This document shows positions 6,944 through 13,902 of a stretch of DNA of 25,744 bases, piece by piece. The notes under the pieces were generated by a model, which ran no database searches, had not been told where the DNA came from, and was given only the letters and a program-made list of their open reading frames with translations. The stretch is from JALRBM01 sp966186595 (lineage in GTDB: Bacteria; Patescibacteriota; Saccharimonadia; Saccharimonadales; Saccharimonadaceae), in assembly GCA_966186595.1 (NCBI GenBank), contig CBIFWO010000011.1, positions 1-25,744 of the forward strand, written 5' to 3'. A program made the position numbers and the translations under genes. Position 1 is the stretch's first letter; each line of letters starts with the position of its first letter.

Positions 6944-8951
6944 AAAAGATGCCAAAAAACGTGCGAACGAACTGCGTGATATTTTGGCACGCTACAGTTA
7001 TGAATATCACGTTCTTGATCAGCCGTCGGTTACTGATGCGATTTATGATAGTTTATTTGGTGAATTGAAAAGGATCGAAGCCGAATATCCAGACCTCGTC
7101 ACACCAGATAGTTTGACTCAGCGAGTTGGCAATGAAGTAGTTGGGGGTTTTAAAAAAGTTCAGCATAGCAGCCGCATGCTCAGTTTGAACGATGTGTTTG
7201 ATCGTGAGGAAGTTGAGGCGTGGGTGAAGCGTATGGACAAACTTCTGCCGGGCCAAAAACACGAATTCTTTGCCGACATCAAGATGGACGGTCTGGCATG
7301 CGCTTTAGTATACCAAGACGGGTTATTTGTTCAGGCGATTACGCGCGGGGATAGTTTTATTGGGGAAGACGTGACGACAAATGTTCGTACGATTGCGAAT
7401 GTGCCACTCCGTCTTCGCAGCGTTGAGGGATTTGACCAATTTCTCGTTGGTCGTACTGAAATTCGTGGTGAAATTGTGATGCTGAAAAAGGATTTTAATA
7501 CGCTCAATGAAAAGCGTCGCCAGGCGGGTGAGCCAGAATTTGCGAATCCTCGAAACTTGGCGGCGGGAACGATTCGACAGCTGGATCCAAAGCTCGTCGC
7601 GGCGCGCCCTCTGCATTTTAGGGCATACGACCTTTTGCGACACGACCCCACCGAAGTTCCGACAAATATGTTTGCCTACGAGGCGATTACGGCGCTCGGT
7701 CTGAATCGCAATACGCAGGCCTCGGTCTTTACGGACCTAAAGCAGGTGATGGCGTTCGTCGATGAATGGGATAAAAAACGAAATGACCTTCCATTTAACA
7801 CGGATGGGTTGGTTGTAAAGATCAATGATCGTGCGCTTTTTGCCGAGCTTGGTATTGTAGGCAAACAACCCCGGGCGGCGGTTGCGTATAAATATGCAGC
7901 CGAGCAGGCAACGACAATCGTACGAGATATTGTTATAAGTATCGGGCGGACCGGTGCAGCGACGCCTGTCGCAGTGTTTGATCCCGTGGTGGTTGCAGGA
8001 ACGACAGTTCAGCATGCCAGCCTCCATAATGCTGATGAAATTGCCAGAAAAGATGTACGGATTGGTGATACAGTCGTGATTTTTAAGGCTGGAGATATTA
8101 TTCCTCAGGTCGAGAGTGTCGTTACTGAACTTCGCCCGAAAAATGCGAAGCGATTTGAGTATGAACGGGCACTGAAGGATCAATATCCGGAACTGGAATT
8201 TGAACGCCAAGGTGCCGATGTTGTCTATCGTGTGAAGGGCCAAAGTGGACCACTGCAGTTAAAGCGAAGTATCGAACATTTTGCCAGCAAGGGCGCGCTT
8301 GATATTGACACACTGGGTGAGAAAAATGTCACAGCGCTTGTAGATGCGGGATATGTGAGGGATTTTGCAGATCTTTACGCCTTAACGAAAGATCAACTCC
8401 TGCAACTTGACCGGTTTGCTGAGATTTCAGCGGCGAAATTAATCGATGCGATTGCAGACAAGAAGACACCACCATTAGAAAAATTCCTGTTTGGCCTAGG
8501 TATTCGTCATGTTGGTGCGCAGACGGCGATTGATTTGGTGAACGCATTTGAATCACTTGATGCTCTCGAGCATGCGACAGTTGATGATTTGGTTGAGGTG
8601 GAAGGTATTGGTGAAGTGGTAGCAAGGAGTATTGCTGCATGGTTTGGGGACGAGGAGAATATCAATCTCCTCCGCAAATTCGAGAAGATGGGTGTGAAGC
8701 CTGTGTTCAAAAAGAAAACGGGCAAGCTTGTTGGAAAGAATTTCGTCATTACTGGGACACTCGAGTCGATGTCGCGTGACATCGCTGCGGATAAAATTCG
8801 TGAACTGGGCGGGGGATTTCAGACAGCTGTTGCCAAGGATACAAATTATCTTGTTGCTGGTGGCAAGGTTGGTGAAAGCAAGCTAAAAAAAGCGCGGGCC
8901 TATGGAACGGAAATAATCGATGAAAAAACGCTAAAGGAGATGTTGGCATGA
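6924..8951 (+). CDS. ligA: NAD-dependent DNA ligase
   Basis: A 675-residue enzyme that seals nicks using NAD+, essential for replication and repair. Domains run in standard order: Ia (YHVLDQPSVTDAIYD), adenylation with Lys120 in the K-x-D-G motif (DIKMDG), the NPRNLAAGTIRQLDP motif, an OB fold (AAYKYAAEQ to about 403), a degenerate zinc-finger region (404-450), helix-hairpin-helix repeats and a C-terminal BRCT domain (about 600-675). The oddity is that the zinc-finger region has no cysteine at all; the whole protein has a single Cys (126), in the adenylation domain. Start at 6924 or the adjacent ATG 6927; it overlaps the upstream membrane gene by 20 bases. It shares ATGA with the glycosyltransferase downstream. 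Confidence 0.96.
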   Translation: MMQVPPKKDAKKRANELRDILARYSYEYHVLDQPSVTDAIYDSLFGELKRIEAEYPDLVTPDSLTQRVGNEVVGGFKKVQHSSRMLSLNDVFDREEVEAWVKRMDKLLPGQKHEFFADIKMDGLACALVYQDGLFVQAITRGDSFIGEDVTTNVRTIANVPLRLRSVEGFDQFLVGRTEIRGEIVMLKKDFNTLNEKRRQAGEPEFANPRNLAAGTIRQLDPKLVAARPLHFRAYDLLRHDPTEVPTNMFAYEAITALGLNRNTQASVFTDLKQVMAFVDEWDKKRNDLPFNTDGLVVKINDRALFAELGIVGKQPRAAVAYKYAAEQATTIVRDIVISIGRTGAATPVAVFDPVVVAGTTVQHASLHNADEIARKDVRIGDTVVIFKAGDIIPQVESVVTELRPKNAKRFEYERALKDQYPELEFERQGADVVYRVKGQSGPLQLKRSIEHFASKGALDIDTLGEKNVTALVDAGYVRDFADLYALTKDQLLQLDRFAEISAAKLIDAIADKKTPPLEKFLFGLGIRHVGAQTAIDLVNAFESLDALEHATVDDLVEVEGIGEVVARSIAAWFGDEENINLLRKFEKMGVKPVFKKKTGKLVGKNFVITGTLESMSRDIAADKIRELGGGFQTAVAKDTNYLVAGGKVGESKLKKARAYGTEIIDEKTLKEMLA

Positions 8952-9760
8952 AAGTAACTGTTGCGATACCTCATTATAATTCGCTTGATACGCTCTGGAA
9001 GTTGATCGAACAACTTCGTGAAGATGCCTTTGATCAGATCGTTGTTCTTGATGATAGCTCTAAGCTTCCGCCTACAAAACTCGAAGCGGAGTTTCCTTCG
9101 GTAACCTTTTATTTCGGATCTGAAAATTTAGGCTCGGGCGGTAATCGCAATCGTATTTTAAAGCTAGTTGACGAAGGGATCGTCTGGTTTATTGATGCCG
9201 ACATGGAGATCGTCAGTACGGGCAATGCAGAGCGCATTAAAAAGTTGTTTAGTCAGGACGAAAATCAAATGATTGGTGGAATGATTTACACCAAAGAAGG
9301 CAAGGAGATGCAATGGAATTATGGTCACGAAATGCATCCAGTCAACGACGCTCGGTTCGAGGAATTGGTGGCGGGCGTGGGCCTGGGCGATATGTCATCG
9401 TGGCAGCGATTGCAACGATACGGGTGGGATTACCATTGGTTGCAGCCTAGCCTGCAGCAGCCTGTAGAGCGAAAAGTTGATTGGATAGCGGAAGGAAGTT
9501 TTGCAGTGCCAATTGAACTACTAAAAAAAGTTGGTGGCTATGACGAGGCCTTTCGCTATCATGAAGGTCAGGATCTGGCGCATCGCATTCGTGAAATTGG
9601 AGCGAAGATTAATTTCAATCCCGACATCATTACACGGCATCTAGAAATGAATGTTCGCGGAAAAGTACGAGCTGATGAGATAAAAGAATCCCAGTTCCTC
9701 TTCTTTCAAAAGTATTGGAATATGACCCGTGACGTGTATGATAAATTATACGGTAAGTAG
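8948..9760 (+). CDS. Family 2 glycosyltransferase
   Basis: A 270-residue GT-A fold glycosyltransferase. The N-terminal IPHYNSLDTLWKLI and VVLDDSS match the nucleotide-binding strand of GT2 enzymes. GSGGNRNRIL and the metal-binding D-A-D (residues 83-85, FIDADME) follow, and GSFAVPIELLKKVGGYDEAF with EGQDLAHRI matches the acceptor half. There is no membrane helix, so it acts in the cytoplasm or peripherally on the membrane. Its start overlaps the ligA stop (ATGA), with AAAGGAG eight bases upstream, giving strong translational coupling. The donor and acceptor are unknown; cell-surface glycan or glycolipid synthesis is the usual role. Confidence 0.88.
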   Translation: MKVTVAIPHYNSLDTLWKLIEQLREDAFDQIVVLDDSSKLPPTKLEAEFPSVTFYFGSENLGSGGNRNRILKLVDEGIVWFIDADMEIVSTGNAERIKKLFSQDENQMIGGMIYTKEGKEMQWNYGHEMHPVNDARFEELVAGVGLGDMSSWQRLQRYGWDYHWLQPSLQQPVERKVDWIAEGSFAVPIELLKKVGGYDEAFRYHEGQDLAHRIREIGAKINFNPDIITRHLEMNVRGKVRADEIKESQFLFFQKYWNMTRDVYDKLYGK

Positions 9761-9773
9761 AAAGGCCCGGGAA

Positions 9774-10475
9774 GTGCGATACTTAAAAACAGACAAATTT
9801 TACTGCTTTTCACCACCTGTAATGTTGGCAACGTTTATTATCGAGATTGCCTGTGTGGTGTACGTACTTTGGCGATATAAACTAACGCCGATTACACGTT
9901 TAGTGGCCGCGATCCTTATTGGGCTCGCTATATTTCAATTGGCTGAATATAACATCTGCGAGGGCTCGTGGGGTCTTGGTAGTTTGGACTGGGCACGCAT
10001 TGGATATGTGGCAATTACACTATTGCCACCGCTAGGCCTTCATTTGGCGACACGTCTCGCTGATCAAAGTCGACCAGCTCTTTTGGGGGCGGCATATGGC
10101 GCAGCGGCTGTATTTTCATTTTTCTTTCTATTCGTTGGACATGGTTTGCAGGTCGAGCAGTGTCTTGGAAATTACGTTATCTTTAACACTGCTCCTTGGG
10201 CGATTGCGCCATACGCAGTGTATTATTACGGGCTGCTTTTCCTGGGCGTTGGATATGCGTTGCAGGCTGGGAAGGTGATGAAATCAAAAAATAAGCGACG
10301 TGCCCTTTATGCCCTTATGCTTGGATATTTAGCATTTATTATCCCGACAACGACGGTGAATATCGTTGATCCGGCTACTATCGCAGGAATTCCTTCGATC
10401 ATGTGTGGATTCGCCGTGCTTCTGGCGCTTATCTTGACCTTTGGCGTGTTGCCGCGATATTACGCGAAACGCTAA
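9774..10475 (+). CDS. Seven-helix membrane protein (DUF6629-like)
   Basis: A 233-residue membrane protein with about seven hydrophobic helices and almost no soluble part. The start FYCFSPPVM and FQLAEYNICEGSW after the second helix resemble the small family of 7-TM proteins that begin with CFS motifs (DUF6629); I assign this from memory of the pattern and with modest confidence. I chose the GTG at 9774 since GAAAGG lies eight bases before it and it follows the glycosyltransferase by 13 bases; an upstream in-frame ATG at 9729 lies inside that gene and is unlikely. Two conserved Cys flank the early helices. Function unknown. Confidence 0.7.
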   Translation: MRYLKTDKFYCFSPPVMLATFIIEIACVVYVLWRYKLTPITRLVAAILIGLAIFQLAEYNICEGSWGLGSLDWARIGYVAITLLPPLGLHLATRLADQSRPALLGAAYGAAAVFSFFFLFVGHGLQVEQCLGNYVIFNTAPWAIAPYAVYYYGLLFLGVGYALQAGKVMKSKNKRRALYALMLGYLAFIIPTTTVNIVDPATIAGIPSIMCGFAVLLALILTFGVLPRYYAKR

Positions 10476-10482
10476 TCTGTTG

Positions 10483-10488
10483 TATAGT
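10483..10488 (+). promoter_or_regulatory. -10 box of the PGPGW gene, leaderless geometry
   Basis: TATAGT is followed by six bases and then ATG 10495. It sits in the 19-base gap after the 7-TM gene, so the PGPGW-ABC pair can be transcribed on its own. No Shine-Dalgarno. Confidence 0.5.
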
Positions 10489-10494
10489 AACACT

Positions 10495-10851
10495 ATGGAA
10501 AAGGTGAAGCGGCAGTCGAGGCGTATCGGAATTGGCATTCTTGGCGGGATTGTTCTGATCGTGGGCATCATAGCGATTCCTTATCCCGGGCCTGGCTGGC
10601 TGATTGTTTTTACCGGACTGGCGATTTTAGCTACTGAATTTGACTGGGCGAGACGCCTCCTCGATTTTGCTAAAATCCGTTATGATGCCTGGACGAACTG
10701 GCTAAAGAAACAGTCGATGATTGTTCGTGTTGCTGTCCTGGTGGCAACAGGGATTGTCGTTGTGATGACGTTGTGGCTCCTCAATGTTTTTGGTCTTTTT
10801 AATGATTGGCTACACCTTTCCTTTGATTGGATTAGATCTCCTTTATTCTAG
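10495..10851 (+). CDS. PGPGW-motif small membrane protein
   Basis: A 118-residue protein containing PYPGPGWLIVFTGLAIL, the hallmark of the PGPGW (PF09656, TIGR02611-type) putative transmembrane family. There are three hydrophobic stretches: about residues 11-26, 31-45 (after the PGPGW turn) and 81-100. A basic N-terminus suggests the N-end lies inside. Family function is unknown. The open frame starts earlier at 10441, inside the previous gene, but the -10 box at 10483 makes ATG 10495 the likely start. The ABC exporter starts six bases after its stop, so both are probably one transcript. Confidence 0.8.
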   Translation: MEKVKRQSRRIGIGILGGIVLIVGIIAIPYPGPGWLIVFTGLAILATEFDWARRLLDFAKIRYDAWTNWLKKQSMIVRVAVLVATGIVVVMTLWLLNVFGLFNDWLHLSFDWIRSPLF

Positions 10852-10857
10852 GTAATT

Positions 10858-12654
10858 ATGGCTAAAAAGAAGAAACTCACCCCTCGTCAATACGTGCATG
10901 CGATTTTTAAAGTTGCCACAGTAACATACAAGGCCGCGCCACTTGCGGTTATGGTGCAGCTTGTCGGCTCTATCATTACAGCTGTGCTTCCGCTTGTGAC
11001 GACCTATTTTGCAGCGCAAGCGACAACAGCATTGGCCGAAGCGTACATGGGCACAAAAGGCGCAGGTGATCAGGCGATCCTTTACGTGGTCGTGACGGCC
11101 CTACTCGGTATCATTATGGTGGCATGGCGAAGTGTCGAACAGTATGTCAGCCAGTCGATGCGCTATAGGGTGGAAGCGGCGATTAGCGATCATATGTACG
11201 AGCATTTCTTGTCGCTGGATTTTTGGCGGTATGATGACAAAGATACCGCTGATCTTTACGATCGGGCGACTGATTTCTCACGGTTCTTCCCGTATGTTTT
11301 TGATCGAATCTCTAGTTTGGTCACACAGTTTATAACGATGATTGCCGGTTTAGTTGCATTGACGTTGGTGAGCTGGTGGTTGTCACTCTTGGTTCTTGTG
11401 GCGATTATTCCAGGCATCTATATTCAGTTCAAACTATCGCGTACGCAGGTTGCTCATCGGAATGCTAATGTGACGACCAGACGGTCGCGCTACATGATCG
11501 AGTGGATGTTATCTAACCAAAGGATCACGGCGGAACTGCGACTATACAGTGTGGTGAAATATCTATTAAATCTTCGAAAAAAACTGCGCGATAAGGACGA
11601 AAAAGAGCGTATCGACTTTGAGCGAAAGTATATTTTCAAGCGCCTAGGTGCCGATGCTTTAGAGGCCGGGGCAGAGCTTGCGGCGTTACTATTTACTGCA
11701 CTCCAAATCATTGCTCGCGCACAGCCAATTGGACAGTTTATTTATGTGCAACAGGTCGTTTCAAGAGCACTAAATGGTGCGAATGGATTTGTTGGCCAGA
11801 TTAGTACGCTTGATGAGGATTTAGCGAACCTCTTTGACTATCAGGAATTTATGGAGCTGCCGGTGGGCAATAGGAGTGGCAAGAAATTAGGGACGCTACC
11901 TGAGGCGATTCGATTTGAGGATGTGACGTTCCGTTACCCAAACTCTGAAAAAGACGTGCTAAAGGGTGTTTCGCTAGAGATTAAAAAGGGTCAGCATGTG
12001 GCAATTGTCGGTGAGAATGGTGCTGGTAAATCAACGTTCGTAAAACTGCTTACCGGCCTTTATGACCCGACGAAAGGTAAAATCTTGCTTGATGGTGAGG
12101 ACCTGCAGAATATTTCGGTCGAGTCGTGGCATCGTCAATTCGGTGTGCTGCAACAAAATGCTGCTTCGTATACTTTTGCCAGCCTGAAAGACAATGTTTA
12201 CTACGGTGATGTCAATAAGCCACTTGATGAGGAGCGTCTGATGGAGGCCCTGCGAAAAGCTGAAGCAAGTGATTTTGTGTCCAAGCTCCCGCAGGGTGCC
12301 GACACCTACATCGACACCTGGATGGAAGACGAAGAGGGTAATAAGGGGACGGAGCTATCAGGTGGCCAGTGGCAACGCCTGGCGCTCGCGCGGAATTTTT
12401 ATCGTGATAGCCCACTCATTATTTTAGACGAACCGACCTCGGCAATTGATGCCCTGGCGGAATCGCGCATTTTCAAGCGTCTTTTTGCGGATAAGAAACG
12501 AACCGTTGTAACGATTAGCCATCGATTAACGACGGTAGAAAAAGCAGATATTATCTATATGTTCGAGGATGGTGTGGTGGTCGAAAAAGGAACGCACCCC
12601 GAGCTTGTAAAAAAGCGGGGTGCGTATTATCGGATGTTTGAATCCCAACTCTAA
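10858..12654 (+). CDS. ABC transporter, fused permease-ATPase (exporter type)
   Basis: A 598-residue half-transporter expected to work as a dimer in the inner membrane. The N-terminal part (about 1-330) holds six membrane helices of the type I exporter fold. The nucleotide-binding domain shows Walker A GENGAGKST (385-393), a Q-loop region (FGVLQQNAAS), the signature LSGGQWQRLALAR (500-512), Walker B LIILDEPTSAID (about 517-528) and the switch His in TISHRL. The D-loop is present, so it should be an active ATPase. The substrate (lipid, peptide or drug) cannot be inferred. It starts six bases after the PGPGW gene with only TAGG as a weak ribosome site. A perfect 10-bp inverted repeat lies in its last codons (12592-12625), probably by chance. 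Confidence 0.93.
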   Translation: MAKKKKLTPRQYVHAIFKVATVTYKAAPLAVMVQLVGSIITAVLPLVTTYFAAQATTALAEAYMGTKGAGDQAILYVVVTALLGIIMVAWRSVEQYVSQSMRYRVEAAISDHMYEHFLSLDFWRYDDKDTADLYDRATDFSRFFPYVFDRISSLVTQFITMIAGLVALTLVSWWLSLLVLVAIIPGIYIQFKLSRTQVAHRNANVTTRRSRYMIEWMLSNQRITAELRLYSVVKYLLNLRKKLRDKDEKERIDFERKYIFKRLGADALEAGAELAALLFTALQIIARAQPIGQFIYVQQVVSRALNGANGFVGQISTLDEDLANLFDYQEFMELPVGNRSGKKLGTLPEAIRFEDVTFRYPNSEKDVLKGVSLEIKKGQHVAIVGENGAGKSTFVKLLTGLYDPTKGKILLDGEDLQNISVESWHRQFGVLQQNAASYTFASLKDNVYYGDVNKPLDEERLMEALRKAEASDFVSKLPQGADTYIDTWMEDEEGNKGTELSGGQWQRLALARNFYRDSPLIILDEPTSAIDALAESRIFKRLFADKKRTVVTISHRLTTVEKADIIYMFEDGVVVEKGTHPELVKKRGAYYRMFESQL

Positions 12655-12744
12655 ACTATGATGGCAGCAAAGCCTGTGGGGGTATTGGATCGGTAAACAA
12701 GTAAGATAAGTGAGATCCGAAGCGGCTGCGTAGGCCCAGGGTGA

Positions 12745-12783
12745 CGCGCTGATGCCGAGAGCCGGGGCTTCGGCATCAGCGCG
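12745..12783. terminator. Strong palindromic hairpin between the ABC gene and the 74-residue gene
   Basis: Arms 12745-12758 and 12770-12783 match perfectly over 14 bp (CGCGCTGATGCCGA) with an 11-base loop. It sits 13 bases after the stop of the leftward 74-residue gene and about 90 bases after the rightward ABC gene. No T-tract on either side, but the stem is very stable. Most likely a bidirectional terminator; it is also the left edge of the GC-rich segment. Confidence 0.65.
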
Positions 12784-12796
12784 CCTCACTTGGGTG

Positions 12797-13021
12797 TCAG
12801 CAGAGGGCGAGGACCCTCGGGCCTCCGACGGTCTCGAAGAGTTCGTCGAGGTCTTCGTCGCCAGCCCGCACCAAGAGCAGCGGGTCGTCGCAGATCTCGT
12901 CCTGCCCGCTGCCCTTCGACGGGTCTCCGCCGCCGAAGTTGACGGCAGAAGCAGTGTCGACCTCGATCTCGCCGGCGCCGCCACACCCTGCGGTGTCGCC
13001 ACCGCGCATGATGATGCTCAT
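12797..13021 (-). CDS. 74-residue acidic protein of unknown function, GC-rich
   Basis: I do not recognise this protein. It is acidic (many Asp/Glu, few Lys/Arg), has no membrane helix or signal peptide, carries Gly-rich patches (residues about 7-17 and 30-39), and has Cys at 13, 44 and 74, the last as the C-terminal residue. Coding status is supported by three things: a Shine-Dalgarno GGGAG about eight bases before ATG 13021, about 85% G/C at third codon positions by hand count (63 of 74) against about half in neighbours, and a strong hairpin right after the stop. Overlapping frames on both strands are longer but lack these. The small size, Cys-terminated acidic sequence and isolated position would fit a peptide precursor or small regulator, but nothing proves either. 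Probably acquired from a GC-rich genome. Confidence 0.6.
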   Translation of the reverse strand: MSIIMRGGDTAGCGGAGEIEVDTASAVNFGGGDPSKGSGQDEICDDPLLLVRAGDEDLDELFETVGGPRVLALC

Positions 13022-13083
13022 CTTGCTCTCCCGTTCCCGAATTCATTTTCGTTCGACCAGAAGCTGCGGGCTACATAGCCTGC

Positions 13084-13128
13084 CTGGCCACAAAGACACA
13101 TTAGAGATTAACGTATCTTTGTGGCCAG
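13084..13128 (-). repeat. 45-base inverted repeat in the leader of the 74-residue gene
   Basis: Arms of 20 bases (13084-13103 and 13109-13128) close on a five-base loop. The outer 13 bp (CTGGCCACAAAGA) are perfect. The two inner imperfect pairs are G-U in minus-strand RNA but A-C in plus-strand RNA, so the element is a 20-bp RNA hairpin when read leftward, towards the 74-residue gene 63 bases away. It sits at the right edge of the GC-rich segment. Confidence 0.75.
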
Positions 13129-13185
13129 ACGATCGGATCCCACTTGTTAAAACCATCAGGATAATAATCAACTGACGGCGATCTT

Positions 13186-13191
13186 ATTTTA
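13186..13191 (-). promoter_or_regulatory. Possible extended -10 promoter for the 74-residue gene
   Basis: TGCTAAAAT on the minus strand is an extended -10 in AT-rich sequence. It would give a leader of about 160 bases that includes the inverted repeat at 13084-13128. No good -35 is seen; weak evidence. Confidence 0.35.
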
Positions 13192-13224
13192 GCAGATATA
13201 CATATATAATGCGTAGACCAAAAT

Positions 13225-13251
13225 AAAATATCCGCACAAAGCGGATATTTT
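13225..13251 (-). terminator. Intrinsic terminator of the RRM gene
   Basis: AAAATATCCGC (13225-13235) and its perfect complement (13241-13251) form an 11-bp stem with a five-base loop. On the minus strand the stem ends in a T-rich tail (TTTTATTTTGG), 14 bases after the stop at 13266. Confidence 0.85.
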
Positions 13252-13265
13252 AATTAAGTATCTAA

Positions 13266-13577
13266 CTACCAGCTGCGCTGACGGAATGATCCACCGCCAT
13301 TGTTCGATTCGCGGCGAGGTCGCTCTTCCTTTGGTCGAGCGAGGCTAACGCTTACTGGACGACCGTCAAGTTCTTTGCCGTTGAGTTGATCAACTGCTTT
13401 TTGGTTATCGTCTTCGTTCTTGTATTCAACGAAGCCAAATCCCTTGCTTCGTCCACTTTCGCGGTCAGTGATAACGCGTGCGCTTACCACTTCGCCAATT
13501 TGTTCAAAAAATGCTTTTAGAGTGTCATCGTTAGTATCAAATGATAGGTTCCCGATGAAAAGGTTCTGTTGTGCCAT
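13266..13577 (-). CDS. Single-RRM RNA-binding protein
   Basis: A 103-residue protein made of one RNA recognition motif plus a short tail. RNP2 is LFIGNL (residues 6-11) and RNP1 is KGFGFVEY (about 45-52), both with the aromatic residues that stack on RNA. The tail (RPRRESNNGGGSFRQRSW) is Gly/Arg-rich, as in bacterial cold-inducible Rbp proteins and plant glycine-rich proteins. Start ATG 13577 is chosen as the RRM begins five residues later and AAGAAGAAAG lies upstream; the frame extends back to 13880 but that part is non-coding leader. Upstream AT-rich sequence near 13710-13725 could hold the promoter (TGTTAAAAT), giving a leader of about 130 bases. Likely a cytoplasmic RNA chaperone or mRNA stability factor (family inference). 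Confidence 0.9.
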   Translation of the reverse strand: MAQQNLFIGNLSFDTNDDTLKAFFEQIGEVVSARVITDRESGRSKGFGFVEYKNEDDNQKAVDQLNGKELDGRPVSVSLARPKEERPRRESNNGGGSFRQRSW

Positions 13578-13726
13578 GTAAAAATCTTTCTTCTTATCTT
13601 GTATCAATGTGATCAGACCGACCGCATTTTGCGAATCTAGCGAAGAAAGAGGTTTACCGGCTAAAGGTAGTGCTCGCTCTTGCTGTATCTGCGTGTGCTT
13701 CTGAACATATACAATTTTAACATAGC

Positions 13727-13755
13727 TTGTAATTATCGCAGTATAAGCGCATAAT
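13727..13755 (+). promoter_or_regulatory. Possible promoter of the small RNA
   Basis: TTGTAA (13727-13732), a 17-base spacer, then CATAAT (13750-13755). Spacing is ideal and three or more bases in each hexamer match consensus. Predicted start near 13762. Confidence 0.45.
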
Positions 13756-13761
13756 AAGCTT

Positions 13762-13884
13762 AAGCTGGTACGCTTCAGGGGTGCCCTGGCGTTTAAAACA
13801 AACAGTTTATCAAAAACAAGAGACGTGCCCCCGGGTGGGCGCGTAGCAGCGAGAAGATCCGATGAAAGTCGGATCTTCATTTTT
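13762..13884 (+). ncRNA. Candidate structured small RNA, about 123 bases
   Basis: It lies in the gap between the divergent RRM gene and the hydrolase gene. Three hairpins are visible in order: ACGC-TT-CAGGG paired with CCCTG-GCGT (13770-13792), CGTGCCC paired with GGGCGCG (13824-13843, with a U-G pair legal only in plus-strand RNA), and the terminator (13853-13878) followed by ATTTTT. An A-rich unpaired stretch joins the first two. It has its own promoter candidate. No good open frame ends before the terminator. I do not recognise it as 6S, tmRNA, SRP or RNase P RNA. The alternative is a regulated leader of the downstream gene ending in an attenuator. Confidence 0.45.
13853..13884 (+). terminator. 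Intrinsic terminator of the small RNA
   Basis: GAAGATCCGA and TCGGATCTTC form a perfect 10-bp stem with a six-base loop, followed by ATTTTTG. It ends just before the -10 box of the next gene, so it must act on an RNA started upstream. Confidence 0.75.
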
Positions 13885-13890
13885 GCGTGT

Positions 13891-13896
13891 TACACT
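13891..13896 (+). promoter_or_regulatory. Extended -10 box, leaderless geometry
   Basis: TGTTACACT followed by six bases and ATG 13903. No Shine-Dalgarno is present. Confidence 0.55.
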
Positions 13897-13902
13897 GGGG
13901 TT

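Noticed and set aside
12592..12625. Perfect 10-bp inverted repeat (ACGCACCCCG) inside the end of the ABC gene
   Set aside because: It encodes conserved C-terminal residues of the ATPase and has no T-tract after it on the plus strand; probably coincidence, though an attenuating role cannot be excluded.
12526..13078. Two longer frames overlapping the 74-residue gene (minus 12526-13002, plus 12752-13078)
   Set aside because: They cross the strong palindrome and, for the minus frame, the end of the ABC gene; sequence is low-complexity Arg/Ala/Ser, and neither has the codon pattern or Shine-Dalgarno of the 74-residue frame.
12745..13128. Integron-type attC cassette around the 74-residue gene
   Set aside because: The flanking hairpins do not share sequence with each other or with those at the other GC-rich genes, and the integron core-site pattern is not present at the arm ends.
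13578..13880. Extension of the RRM protein frame to 13880
   Set aside because: The extra 101 residues match nothing, and would be antisense to the promoter and hairpins of the small RNA; RRM proteins of this type start just before RNP2.
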